Positions 9,525-17,784 of a stretch of 64,000 nucleotides of DNA are shown piece after piece. Below the pieces are notes generated by a model. It did no database searches and was not told where the DNA came from. It was given only the letters and a program-made list of their open reading frames with translations. The position numbers were made by a program, and so were the translations under genes. The stretch's first letter is position 1, and every line of letters begins with the position of its first letter. The DNA comes from Flavobacterium algicola (GTDB lineage: Bacteria > Bacteroidota > Bacteroidia > Flavobacteriales > Flavobacteriaceae): the NCBI RefSeq assembly GCF_022399565.1, contig NZ_JAJTUT010000005.1, forward strand, positions 124,001 through 188,000, read 5' to 3'.

Positions 9525-10267
9525 TTTGCGGTAATCTCGTAATTTATATTCCAATCAGAATAAAAATAAGGTTCGGGTTCAGGCTCGGGTTCCGGGAGGT
9601 TAACAAAATTACCATTTTCGTCGAAGCGTTGCATAAATTTATCTTCAGCGGCATTATAATCTGGAAGTTCCCACTCGTATTTTTTGGGTTTCTGATATTC
9701 TGGTGTTTTCTTGTAAAAGGCCAATAATAATCCTGTTGCTAATCCTGCAAGATGACCTTCCCAAGAAATCACCTCATCTCCCGACGGTTCGGGATTTGGA
9801 AAAATGTACCAGACCATCCCACCGTAAACTAAAATAACTGTAAGTGATAACGCTACTAATCTATAATGCTTGCTCATAATTCCTTTAAAAAATATATAGC
9901 TGAAGAGTACATATATTAATCCACTTGCACCAATATGGTAATTGGACCGTCCAATTAGCCACGTACCTAATCCTGACAGTACGATTCCTAATACTATTAC
10001 TAAAGTCGCCTCCTTTGAATAGAAAAATTGCAACGCTGCCAACAGCACTATTAAAGGGAGGGAATTATTATACAAGTGACTTAAATCTGCATGTACAAAG
10101 GGACTAAATAAAATTCCTTGTAAACCTGAAAAAGTACGGGGAAGTATTCCGTTCTCTATAAAATCGTAATCAAATCGTATTTGAAGCCAATAAATTACCC
10201 AAAGTGATAACACAAAGAAAAGTGGAGAACTCCAAACTCGATTAGAAAATTTAAAATCGTCTTCCAT
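9494..10267 (-). CDS. Rhomboid-family intramembrane serine protease
   Basis: Polytopic inner-membrane protein, 257 residues, with about six hydrophobic segments. The catalytic dyad is visible: Ser115 in the GASG motif at the start of a helix, and His172 in EGHLAGLATG. HLYNNS at about 64-69 provides the oxyanion His/Asn residues seen in active rhomboids. Rhomboids cleave single-span membrane proteins within the bilayer. The C-terminal tail is cytoplasmic and acidic with an EPEPEPEP run and the pattern KFMQRFDENGNF. It is convergent with susD, and its last codons form part of the susD terminator. The substrate is unknown. Confidence 0.93.
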   Translation of the reverse strand: MEDDFKFSNRVWSSPLFFVLSLWVIYWLQIRFDYDFIENGILPRTFSGLQGILFSPFVHADLSHLYNNSLPLIVLLAALQFFYSKEATLVIVLGIVLSGLGTWLIGRSNYHIGASGLIYVLFSYIFFKGIMSKHYRLVALSLTVILVYGGMVWYIFPNPEPSGDEVISWEGHLAGLATGLLLAFYKKTPEYQKPKKYEWELPDYNAAEDKFMQRFDENGNFVNLPEPEPEPEPYFYSDWNINYEITANKKDESEPEL

Positions 10268-10386
10268 AAATTTAACTTTAGAAAATTAAAAGCAAGAATG
10301 TATCCAAAGAAGGATATTGTGCAATTATGTCAGCTACAAAATACCTTGAGTTAAATTAAAGGTTGATAAAGTCCAAACTAATTTTT

Positions 10387-10467
10387 AGCCGCGATCGTAA
10401 CGGTATCCTTTTATGTTCTCGTTTTTTAAAGAGATCATAAAAGATACAGTGGAGAGCGGGAATAGCT
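10387..10467 (+). repeat. Structured intergenic repeat, copy 1 (family of five in this window)
   Basis: 81-base element bounded by AGCCGC and GCGGgaataGCT, which pair with each other. Inside is a hairpin with arms ATCcTTTTATG / CATAAAAGAT capped by CTC/GAG. The conserved internal arms GATCGTAACGGTATCC and ATACAGTGGAGAGC align with the copies at 20202, 43730 (reverse) and 63013/63239. It sits between the divergent rhomboid and rarA genes, just upstream of the rarA promoter box. The alignment was made by eye; the function is unknown. Confidence 0.7.
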
Positions 10468-10488
10468 CCTGATTAAAAATAGAATCCT

Positions 10489-10496
10489 TAATTTTG
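10489..10496 (+). promoter_or_regulatory. -7 promoter box of rarA
   Basis: TAATTTTG fits TAnnTTTG. It lies 48 bases before the rarA ATG and 21 bases after the end of the structured repeat. A -33 TTTG is not evident. Confidence 0.55.
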
Positions 10497-10544
10497 TAAA
10501 ATCTTACTTTTATACAGCTAACAATTTTATTTAAGAGCAAACAA

Positions 10545-11822
10545 ATGGAAGCACCATTAGCAGAACGCATACGTCCCCAGTCATTGGATCACTATATTAG
10601 TCAAGCACATCTCGTAGGGCCAAATGGCTCGCTCACGCAGCAAATAGCTAGAGGAATTATTCCTTCACTCCTACTATGGGGCCCTCCTGGAACTGGAAAG
10701 ACAACATTGGCACAGATTATAGCGCAAGAATCTAAGCGCCCATTTTATGTTTTAAGTGCGATCAATTCTGGTGTTAAAGATATTAGAGAAGTAATTGACA
10801 AAGCAAAGCAAAGCGGCGGATTATTTACTACCAAAAATCCAATACTATTTATTGATGAGATTCATCGATTTAGCAAGTCACAGCAAGATTCATTATTGGC
10901 AGCAGTAGAGAAAGGTTGGATAACATTGATTGGCGCGACTACTGAAAATCCGAGTTTTGAAGTGATCCCAGCACTGTTATCGCGTTGTCAGGTTTACATA
11001 TTAAACCCCTTTACTAAGGATGATTTACTTGCATTATTGCAAAGAGCGTTGAAAACCGACCCTTACTTACAAACAAAAAGTATAACTCTAACTGAAACAG
11101 AAGCTTTAATGCGACTTTCGGGCGGTGATGGTCGTAAGCTATTAAATATTTTTGAACTGGTCATAAATGCCTCCAGTGGAGACGAAATTGAAATTACAAA
11201 CGAGCGTGTTTTACAATTAGTGCAACAAAACACCGTAATGTATGACAAAAGCGGTGAACAACATTATGACATTGTCTCGGCTTTTATAAAGTCAATACGC
11301 GGAAGCGACCCTAATGGAGCCGTATATTGGCTTGCTAGAATGATTGAAGGAGGTGAAGATGTTAAATTTATTGCTAGACGAATGCTTATTTCCGCCAGTG
11401 AAGATATTGGTAATGCCAATCCTACAGCTTTGATAATGGCAAACAATACTTTTCAAGCAGTGACCACGATTGGATATCCTGAGAGTAGAATAATTTTGAG
11501 CCAATGTGCAGTATATTTAGCTACATCTCCAAAGAGTAATTCAAGTTATATGGCAATAAATCAAGCGCAGCAATTGGTAAAGCAAACAGGCGATTTGTCT
11601 GTGCCCATCCATCTGCGGAACGCACCGACCAAATTAATGAAAGAGTTGGGGTATGGTGATGATTACAAATATTCACATGATTATGCTAACAATTTTGAAG
11701 CGCAAGAATATTTACCAAACGAATTATCCAAAACTGTTTTATACAATCCTGGTCAAAATTCTAGAGAAAATACGACTAGAGAATTTTTAAAAAACAGGTG
11801 GAAAGATAAATACAATTATTAA
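10545..11822 (+). CDS. rarA: Replication-associated recombination protein RarA (MgsA) AAA+ ATPase
   Basis: AAA+ clamp-loader-like ATPase that acts at stalled replication forks, 425 residues, normal family length. The N-terminus PLAERIRPQSLDHYISQ is the RarA signature. Walker A is GPPGTGKTT, Walker B is ILFIDEIHRF, sensor 1 is TLIGATTENPSF, and the arginine finger is in PALLSRCQ. The C-terminal MgsA domain contains AVYWLARMIEGGEDVKFIARR and the LRNAPTKLMKELGYG motif. It is a single gene with its own promoter box upstream and a strong hairpin downstream. The assignment is secure. Confidence 0.96.
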   Translation: MEAPLAERIRPQSLDHYISQAHLVGPNGSLTQQIARGIIPSLLLWGPPGTGKTTLAQIIAQESKRPFYVLSAINSGVKDIREVIDKAKQSGGLFTTKNPILFIDEIHRFSKSQQDSLLAAVEKGWITLIGATTENPSFEVIPALLSRCQVYILNPFTKDDLLALLQRALKTDPYLQTKSITLTETEALMRLSGGDGRKLLNIFELVINASSGDEIEITNERVLQLVQQNTVMYDKSGEQHYDIVSAFIKSIRGSDPNGAVYWLARMIEGGEDVKFIARRMLISASEDIGNANPTALIMANNTFQAVTTIGYPESRIILSQCAVYLATSPKSNSSYMAINQAQQLVKQTGDLSVPIHLRNAPTKLMKELGYGDDYKYSHDYANNFEAQEYLPNELSKTVLYNPGQNSRENTTREFLKNRWKDKYNY

Positions 11823-11827
11823 AAATA

Positions 11828-11869
11828 AAAAATGCCTTTTGAAGTTTAACTACATCAAAAGGCATTTTT
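11828..11869. terminator. Bidirectional terminator between rarA and minus-strand gene
   Basis: 15-bp perfect stem (aaaaatgccttttga / tcaaaaggcattttt) with T-rich sequence on both sides. It serves rarA (+) and the secreted protein gene ending at 11887 (-). Confidence 0.88.
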
Positions 11870-11886
11870 ATATTATTGAATTATAT

Positions 11887-12627
11887 TTAAAATTTTACTA
11901 ATATTAGTTCTGAGATTAAGACTCCATCTTTATAAGAGTCAAAGAACCATTTATTGTCTTTTAGCGACAAAATTCCTTGAATATCCCCTTTGATAGCAAT
12001 AAATGAATTTGGATTTCCTGTTTTCATCAATTTCATAACTACTTTTGGAGATTGATCAATTAATTGATAACCTGTCTCATTAGGCTGTGCATAAAGAACA
12101 TCTTTATTACTTACTGCTACAGAAGAAACCGGATTGATTGCTACAGTTGCACTGGTATTTTGTGATGGTACTACACTCTCTTTAACTCTCGTAGCGCTCG
12201 CTTTGCTGTTGTACTTATAACCTAAATTGATGACTGAGGTAAAAGCATCATTTAATGCTTCTCTGTAGGCTTCACCGTAATCTTTCTCTTTACTTCTACC
12301 TGTTTCTGATGTAAATATTACATTACCATAACAGTCCTTAAATTCTATGGTTAATTTGGTGACCAAAAACCCCGAAGATTTTACTACATCTGCAGTAAGA
12401 AGGCTGCATCTATCTGGATAATCATTTGTATAATTAACATTTGAATATACGCCAACAATACCTGCTTTTTCCAAATTAAATTTTGTTAGAGTCGAAAGTC
12501 TAAATTGATTTTCCTCACTTTGAAAACTATATTTAACGGGAACTATGACAGCTGCATAGTCATTTATTGATTGTGCAAATATTGAATTGCTAATAAGTGC
12601 TAGTAGTAATAATACTTTTGTTTTCAT
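11887..12627 (-). CDS. Secreted protein of unknown function
   Basis: 246 residues with a clear signal peptide (MKTKVLLLLALISNSIFAQ). The mature protein has an N-terminal alpha/beta part with two Cys (in DRCSLL and FKDCYG) that could form a disulfide, the helix GEAYREALNDAFTSV, a low-complexity Ser/Val/Thr linker at about 145-175, and a C-terminal beta segment (FIAIKGDIQGILSLKDNKWFFD). This looks like a conserved flavobacterial periplasmic protein, but I do not recognise a named domain. It is the last gene of a minus-strand run behind the YjjG-type gene (36-base gap) and ends at the bidirectional terminator. Confidence 0.8.
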   Translation of the reverse strand: MKTKVLLLLALISNSIFAQSINDYAAVIVPVKYSFQSEENQFRLSTLTKFNLEKAGIVGVYSNVNYTNDYPDRCSLLTADVVKSSGFLVTKLTIEFKDCYGNVIFTSETGRSKEKDYGEAYREALNDAFTSVINLGYKYNSKASATRVKESVVPSQNTSATVAINPVSSVAVSNKDVLYAQPNETGYQLIDQSPKVVMKLMKTGNPNSFIAIKGDIQGILSLKDNKWFFDSYKDGVLISELILVKF

Positions 12628-12663
12628 GTTTATGGTATTTATTTAAAATTGTTGTTGCTTGTT

Positions 12664-13353
12664 TTACAGATATTTTTTAATTTCTAATAAATGATTCACT
12701 TGCTTAATAGTTGAAGAAACAGCTGCATTACTTTCGCCAAAAAATATAGCATCTAAACCAAAATCAAGAGCTCCTTGCACATCAGCGTCCAGTGAATCGC
12801 CAATCATCACACTATTTTCCTTCTTGGCATTCGCTAAATTTAGTGCATATTCAAAAATTATAGGATTTGGTTTTTTAACTCCTGCAATTTCTGAATTCGT
12901 AATGGTGGCAAAAAATGGTGCTAAGAGCGCATTATTGATCTTTCTACTCTGAACCTCAGCAAAACCATTTGTTATGATATGTAAGGTATACTTTGATTGT
13001 AGGTACTCTAAAATTTCAAAAGTTCCATCAAAGAGGTGATTGTGGTCTGGCAATATCTCAATATATTTTTCAGAAATGTATTCAATTTCATCATCTGTTA
13101 TTGAATAACTCAAGGCATCAAATGAGAACTTTAAACGGTTATAACGCAATTCTTCTTGTGTTATTTTATTGTATTGAAACAATTTCCAACAAGATTGATT
13201 AATCGGAATGTACTCTTTAATAAAAGATGCTATTTCAATAGTAGGATGACTTATACTGAATATTTTTTCGAATGCCAAAGATGAGTTTTTATCGAAATCC
13301 CATAGGGTGTGGTCTAAATCAAAAAAAACGTGGTTTATAGGGTGTGTTCTCAT
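12664..13353 (-). CDS. YjjG-family noncanonical pyrimidine nucleotidase (HAD)
   Basis: HAD-superfamily phosphatase, 229 residues. Motif I is FFDLDHTLWDF, with nucleophile Asp12 and acid/base Asp14. The DHTLWDFDKN variant is characteristic of the YjjG group, which dephosphorylates noncanonical pyrimidine nucleotides. Motif II lies in HIITNG, the motif III Lys in GVKKPNP, and motif IV in MIGDSLDADVQGA. The helical cap domain falls at about residues 17-90. The stop lies 36 bases before the secreted-protein gene and the start 5 bases after the radC stop, so radC, this gene and the secreted protein probably form one operon. Confidence 0.9.
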   Translation of the reverse strand: MRTHPINHVFFDLDHTLWDFDKNSSLAFEKIFSISHPTIEIASFIKEYIPINQSCWKLFQYNKITQEELRYNRLKFSFDALSYSITDDEIEYISEKYIEILPDHNHLFDGTFEILEYLQSKYTLHIITNGFAEVQSRKINNALLAPFFATITNSEIAGVKKPNPIIFEYALNLANAKKENSVMIGDSLDADVQGALDFGLDAIFFGESNAAVSSTIKQVNHLLEIKKYL

Positions 13354-13358
13354 TGTGC

Positions 13359-14051
13359 TTAAAAAATTCCTTCATCTACAAAGCTAAAATAATTATTCTC
13401 GGTTACAATCAAATGATCCAAAACTTTAACTTCTAGACTCTCACCAGCTATCTTCAATTTTTTTGTAATATTCTTGTCTGCTTCACTTGGCACCAACGTA
13501 CCCGATGGATGATTGTGACATAAAATAAGAGAAACAGCTCCTAGTTCTAAAGCATTCTTGAATACTAAACGTACATCTACTAACGTTCCAGTAATCCCTC
13601 CAATGCTTAATTGTCGTTTTGAAATAATTTTATTCGAATTATTAAGATATAATATCCAAAATTCTTCATGAGGCAATTCACCAATGATAGGTTGCATAAT
13701 TTCAAAAACTAATTTGCTTGACGTGACTTTGGTCAATTCTACTGCATCTTCTGCCCTACGCCTACGTCCTAATTCTGAAGCTGCCATAATCGATATAGCT
13801 TTGGCTTCACCGATTCCTTTAAATTCGACTAATTGTGCTAATGACAATTTACCCAGAGCATTTAAATTACCACCGACGGAGTTTAAAATTCTTTTACTTA
13901 ATTCTACTGCCGACTCATTGCGACTACCAGAGCCAATTAAGATAGCTACTAGCTCAGCATCACTTAGCGCATTTTTGCCCTTGAGCATTAATTTTTCGCG
14001 AGGTTTATCGTCCTCAGACCAATGAGTTATTGGGAAATGATTGTTTTCCAT
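13359..14051 (-). CDS. radC: RadC-family JAMM/MPN domain protein
   Basis: 230 residues. The N-terminal helix-hairpin-helix region (LVEFKGIGEAKA) resembles DNA-binding HhH motifs. The C-terminal RadC/JAB domain has the metal-binding signature His179-Asn-His181-Pro-Ser-Gly followed by Asp192. The family was first named for DNA repair, but its cellular role is unsettled. It is the first gene of a tight minus-strand operon with the YjjG-type nucleotidase (5-base gap). No antisense or phage context is seen, in contrast to many radC copies on mobile elements, so this is likely the chromosomal housekeeping copy. Confidence 0.93.
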   Translation of the reverse strand: MENNHFPITHWSEDDKPREKLMLKGKNALSDAELVAILIGSGSRNESAVELSKRILNSVGGNLNALGKLSLAQLVEFKGIGEAKAISIMAASELGRRRRAEDAVELTKVTSSKLVFEIMQPIIGELPHEEFWILYLNNSNKIISKRQLSIGGITGTLVDVRLVFKNALELGAVSLILCHNHPSGTLVPSEADKNITKKLKIAGESLEVKVLDHLIVTENNYFSFVDEGIF

Positions 14052-14336
14052 ACAGAATATCTTGACGTAATTGATAATGCACCGATAACGCTAAGCTACA
14101 TAAAAAAAAGATATACCCTCACAATTTCGTTGTGACTCGTAACTATTTTTTACATGGTTCAAAAGTGAGTATCACAACACTTTAATTTGCATAAAACAAC
14201 GATGTTTTAACTATTTGTCATACAACTTTATACCTTATAAGAATATTTATAGCATTACTATTTTACAGTTATGAGAAAACACAAACTCATCTTCATTCAA
14301 AGAAATAGCGTTCTCTTTACATCCTTATTGAAATAG
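14052..14336. other. Intergenic region upstream of radC
   Basis: About 285 AT-rich bases with no credible gene. One weak inverted repeat (cacaa..ttgtg at about 14120-14135) is present. It presumably holds the radC promoter, but I could not find a TAnnTTTG box on the minus strand. Confidence 0.5.
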
Positions 14337-14386
14337 AAAAAGACTTTTGATTTAAAATTTTCATCATCTTAAATCAAAAGTCTTTT
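14337..14386 (-). terminator. Terminator of mpl
   Basis: 18-bp nearly perfect stem (aaaagacttttgattta / taaatcaaaagtctttt) 21 bases past the mpl stop. Read on the minus strand it is followed by TTTTTCTATTT. Confidence 0.85.
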
Positions 14387-14406
14387 GTAAAAAATATATT
14401 AAAAAC

Positions 14407-15762
14407 TTATTGCATCAATGCTTTTACCTCATCAAAGTTAAGTCCTCCGTAATTTCCTGAGCTCATTAACAATAATGCCGAGTTATTAAAGTCTAATCCA
14501 AACAAGTATTCCTTGAAAGCTATGGGATTTGTATAAATAATTAAATCTTTACGGTTAAAAGCTGTGGCTATTTGATCGTAAGTTACTTCTTGAAGTTGTT
14601 TTATCTTTACCGCGTCTGGAGAATAAAAAACTACAGCAATATCTGCATGTTCTAGTGCTCCTTCATATTCTTTCAAAAATGCGGCATTCAAACTACTATA
14701 AGTATGTAACTCCAGGCAAGCGATGAGTTTACGATCAGGGTATTGTTCCTTTACAGCCTTCGTCGTTGCCGCCACCTTACTGGGTGAATGTGCAAAGTCT
14801 TTGTAAGCAACTTTCCCTCTACTCTCTCCTATTTTTTCTAAGCGTTTTGACGCTCCCTTGAAGCTAGCGATAGCTTCATAAAACTCAGCCTCATCTACGC
14901 CCATATTTTGACATATCCATTTGGCTCCAGCTAAATTATTCAAATTATGCGCTCCAAAAACTTCAATTGGCATATCACCCTCTGGAGTTTCTAGCAAAGT
15001 AGTTCCGTTTTCAACTTTATAATTTGGAGTGGTATAAGGTAATTTTCGAATAGGACAATTTGCAGCTTCAGCTACACGCTTCACCTCTGCATCCTCCTCA
15101 TTGTAAACCAAAATACCTCCGTTTGTAATTTTATCGATAAAAATCTCAAATTGCTCCACGTAATTATCATAGGTCGGAAACACATTAATATGATCCCAAG
15201 CAATTCCTGAAATCAAAGCAATGTTGGGTTGGTATAAATGAAATTTTGGCCTTCTATCAATTGGCGAAGACAAGTATTCATCACCTTCTAACACCATGAA
15301 ATCATTTGTCTCGGTAAGATGTACCATTGTATCAAAGCCTTCTAACTGTGCACCTACCATATAATCAACTTCGATATTGTGATAATGCATTACATGTAAA
15401 ATCATCGAAGTAATCGTTGTTTTGCCATGTGATCCTCCAATAACTACACGTGTTTTATTTTTGGACTGTTCGTATAAAAATTCAGGATATGAATAAATTT
15501 TCAATCCTAATTCTTGTGCTTTTAATAATTCTGGGTTATCTGCTTTGGCATGCATCCCCAGAATAATAGCTTCTATATCCTGCGTGATTTTCTCTGGAAA
15601 CCATCCCAATTCAGCTGGAAGGATGCCTTTTTTATCTAAACGTGATTTAGATGGTTCGAAAATAGCATCATCGCTCCCTGTAACTTGATATCCCTTGTTA
15701 TGAAGTGCCAAGGCTAAATTGTGCATCGCACTTCCTCCTATAGCTATAAAATGTGTTTTCAT
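14407..15762 (-). CDS. mpl: UDP-MurNAc:L-Ala-gamma-D-Glu-meso-DAP ligase Mpl
   Basis: Mur-ligase-family enzyme that reattaches the recycled murein tripeptide to UDP-MurNAc, so peptidoglycan fragments are reused in the cytoplasm. 451 residues, normal length. The N-terminus MKTHFIAIGGSAMHNLA is the Mpl form of the dinucleotide-like motif. The ATP loop is GGSHGKTT (109-116), the central domain contains EGDEYLSSPID and ISGIAWDHINVF, and the C-terminal domain holds KDFAHSPSKVAAT. The DAP-specific recycling enzyme fits the Gram-negative wall, and anmK, another recycling enzyme, is also in the window. It follows the TPR gene by 42 bases on the same strand. Confidence 0.95.
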   Translation of the reverse strand: MKTHFIAIGGSAMHNLALALHNKGYQVTGSDDAIFEPSKSRLDKKGILPAELGWFPEKITQDIEAIILGMHAKADNPELLKAQELGLKIYSYPEFLYEQSKNKTRVVIGGSHGKTTITSMILHVMHYHNIEVDYMVGAQLEGFDTMVHLTETNDFMVLEGDEYLSSPIDRRPKFHLYQPNIALISGIAWDHINVFPTYDNYVEQFEIFIDKITNGGILVYNEEDAEVKRVAEAANCPIRKLPYTTPNYKVENGTTLLETPEGDMPIEVFGAHNLNNLAGAKWICQNMGVDEAEFYEAIASFKGASKRLEKIGESRGKVAYKDFAHSPSKVAATTKAVKEQYPDRKLIACLELHTYSSLNAAFLKEYEGALEHADIAVVFYSPDAVKIKQLQEVTYDQIATAFNRKDLIIYTNPIAFKEYLFGLDFNNSALLLMSSGNYGGLNFDEVKALMQ

Positions 15763-15804
15763 TTATTTTTACTCTTTATCTATGGTAACTGCAACTAATT
15801 TAAG

Positions 15805-16500
15805 TTACTTGGTTGCGTTTTTCTGTTTGTATTCTTCTAATATGGATTTTGATTTTTCTGGCGCACTCATCTTATTTTTGTAAAGATTAGCCAAAGTTTG
15901 GTATGCATTTTTCGACCCTCCTACTACAATAGCCTTTTTATAAAACACCTCTGCCGATTTGTAACGCTCATAATATTCCTCGATATGACCTCTAGACAAA
16001 TAGCCATCTACAGGCGACAAAGATAATAGTTGATTAGAATAAGTAGTAGCTTTGGATTCACTCCCGCCAATAAGCCCCGGTAATTTGAGATACAATTCTA
16101 TCAAGGCCCAGCGTGCTTCAATATGTTTGGGCTCTAGCTGAATGGCTTTTTCGAAAGAGCCTTTGATATCGCTAATCATACCAAGTGCTTTAAATTTATT
16201 TACTTCAAGAGCCTTCATTCCTAGTGCTCCTCCATATTTATAATGATAATCAGCGCCTGTCGGTTTTAATACCTTGAGCTTACCATAATATTGTAGTGCT
16301 TGATCCCAATACTTATTAAAACCTGCGATATCGCCTAAGCCTTCTAAAGCATTTAGGTTATTAGGATCACTTTTTAAAGTTAATTCAAATTGTTTCTTAG
16401 AGCGCTCGCTTTTATCCATATCAAAACTTTCTTTGGCTTTCTCGTAACTGGTTTGAGAAAACAATAGTATCGGGAAAAGTAATAGTAATACATATTTCAT
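15805..16500 (-). CDS. Exported tetratricopeptide-repeat protein
   Basis: 231 residues with a short signal peptide (MKYVLLLLFPILLFSQ) followed by about five TPR-like helix pairs: residues 17-50, 51-85 (NALEGLGDIAGFNKYWDQAL), 86-120, 121-155 (HIEARWALIELYLKLPG) and 165-220 (YYKKAIVVGGSKNAYQTLANL). It is probably a periplasmic scaffold; no catalytic motif is seen. It is the first gene of a two-gene unit with mpl. The promoter box at 16505-16512 leaves only four bases before the ATG, suggesting a leaderless message. The function is unknown. Confidence 0.82.
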   Translation of the reverse strand: MKYVLLLLFPILLFSQTSYEKAKESFDMDKSERSKKQFELTLKSDPNNLNALEGLGDIAGFNKYWDQALQYYGKLKVLKPTGADYHYKYGGALGMKALEVNKFKALGMISDIKGSFEKAIQLEPKHIEARWALIELYLKLPGLIGGSESKATTYSNQLLSLSPVDGYLSRGHIEEYYERYKSAEVFYKKAIVVGGSKNAYQTLANLYKNKMSAPEKSKSILEEYKQKNATK

Positions 16501-16504
16501 TCTT

Positions 16505-16512
16505 CAAAAATA
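16505..16512 (-). promoter_or_regulatory. -7 promoter box of TPR-mpl unit
   Basis: On the minus strand TATTTTTG fits TAnnTTTG, followed by AAGA and then the ATG. The four-base spacing predicts a leaderless transcript. Confidence 0.6.
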
Positions 16513-16702
16513 AAGAAAAAAATATAGGAATTCTCTATTTTTTGAAGAACCTCAGTAATAAAAGAAACTAATAAAATCATAACGGTAATAAAAACTTTAA
16601 AATATGTTGACCTAACAATTAGCTTCTACATTAGTCATGTACAATTGGAGCTAAAATCTTTTGTTTCTAAATCATTTTATCAAGCTCTATTATCAAAACC
16701 AA

Positions 16703-17692
16703 ATGAAAATATTTTATGCTATTCAAGCCACAGGCAACGGACACATTAGTCGGGCAACGCAACTATATCCTTATCTACAAAAATTTGGAGAAGTTGACTT
16801 TTTTCTCAGCGGAAATAATGCAAGCTTGGATTTTAATTTACCTATCAAATTTAAGAGCAAAGGTTGTAGTCTGTATTACAGCAAATGTGGTGGTTTACAT
16901 TATCCTAACATTATAAAAAATATTCGACCGCGTCAAATCTATAAAGATGCTGATAATCTACCATTAAAAAACTATGATGTAATAATCAACGATTTTGATT
17001 CGGTTACCGCATTGGCCTGTAAAATGCAGAAAGTACACTCAGTACAATTTGGTCATCAGGCAAGTTTTATATCGAGTAATACTCCTAGACCACAAAACAG
17101 AAGCGTGATGGGTGAACTCATATTTAAACACTATGCACCAGCACCGCAAAATATAGGATTGCATTTTGCAAAATATGATTCTTTTATTCGTCCCCCTATT
17201 ATCAAGGACGAAATAATTAATGCAGATCCTAACAACTTAGGACACATTACTGTCTATCTTCCTTCCTTCGATAAAGACTGTTTGGAGAAAGCATTCTCCT
17301 CTTTATCGACTACACATTTTCACTGGTTTTTGGATACTGTAGAGAAGCAACACACAATTAATAACATTACATACTTCCCAGTTAACCAGAAGAAATTCAA
17401 TAAAAGTTTAATAAGTTGTGATGGAATAATTACTGGAGGCGGCTTTGAGACTCCATCTGAAGCGCTATACCTCGAAAAGAAAATTTTATCTATCCCTATA
17501 AAAAATCATTATGAGCAAGAATGTAACGCAGAAGCCTTAAGAAAACTAGGGGTTCCTGTAGTATATGATGCAGGAGATGATTTTGCAATGGTCATTGAGA
17601 ATTGGTTGGATAAAAAGATAATTTATCCAAAAATCGAAGCCAACAATATTAATGAAACACTCGAATATTTATTTGATAATTATAATAAGTAA
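16703..17692 (+). CDS. MJ1255/VC2487-type glycosyltransferase
   Basis: 329 residues from the ATG at 16703. That Met begins the conserved MKIFYAIQATGNGHISRA core; the in-frame ATG at 16661 would only add an unconserved tail. The N-terminal GNGHISRA loop and the C-terminal donor-site motif GGGFETPSEALYLEKKILSIP with a following NA.. region are typical of GT-B-fold UDP-sugar transferases of the MJ1255/VC2487 group. There is no signal peptide, so it is cytoplasmic or peripheral. It stands alone between divergent and convergent neighbours, so the acceptor cannot be guessed from context. The family call is good; donor and acceptor are unknown. Confidence 0.85.
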   Translation: MKIFYAIQATGNGHISRATQLYPYLQKFGEVDFFLSGNNASLDFNLPIKFKSKGCSLYYSKCGGLHYPNIIKNIRPRQIYKDADNLPLKNYDVIINDFDSVTALACKMQKVHSVQFGHQASFISSNTPRPQNRSVMGELIFKHYAPAPQNIGLHFAKYDSFIRPPIIKDEIINADPNNLGHITVYLPSFDKDCLEKAFSSLSTTHFHWFLDTVEKQHTINNITYFPVNQKKFNKSLISCDGIITGGGFETPSEALYLEKKILSIPIKNHYEQECNAEALRKLGVPVVYDAGDDFAMVIENWLDKKIIYPKIEANNINETLEYLFDNYNK

Positions 17693-17733
17693 TGTTTAGT
17701 TTATCTATTATAATTATTCCTTACCATTATAAA

Positions 17734-17768
17734 AAAAGTGAGCCCGATAAAATATCGGGCTCACTTTT
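17734..17768. terminator. Bidirectional terminator between glycosyltransferase and obgE
   Basis: Perfect 16-bp stem (aaaagtgagcccgata / tatcgggctcactttt) with a three-base loop, placed between convergent stops at 17692 (+) and 17785 (-). A-rich and T-rich flanks on both sides suit termination in both directions. Confidence 0.92.
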
Positions 17769-17784
17769 ATAAAACTTAAAATTG

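Noticed and set aside
13684..14025. 113-codon open frame on the + strand opposite radC
   Set aside because: Antisense shadow of radC; radC has full family motifs, and the + frame has no recognisable protein features or promoter.
13359..14051. radC as a sign of a mobile element
   Set aside because: No integrase, transposase, plasmid or phage gene nearby; neighbours are housekeeping genes in one operon.
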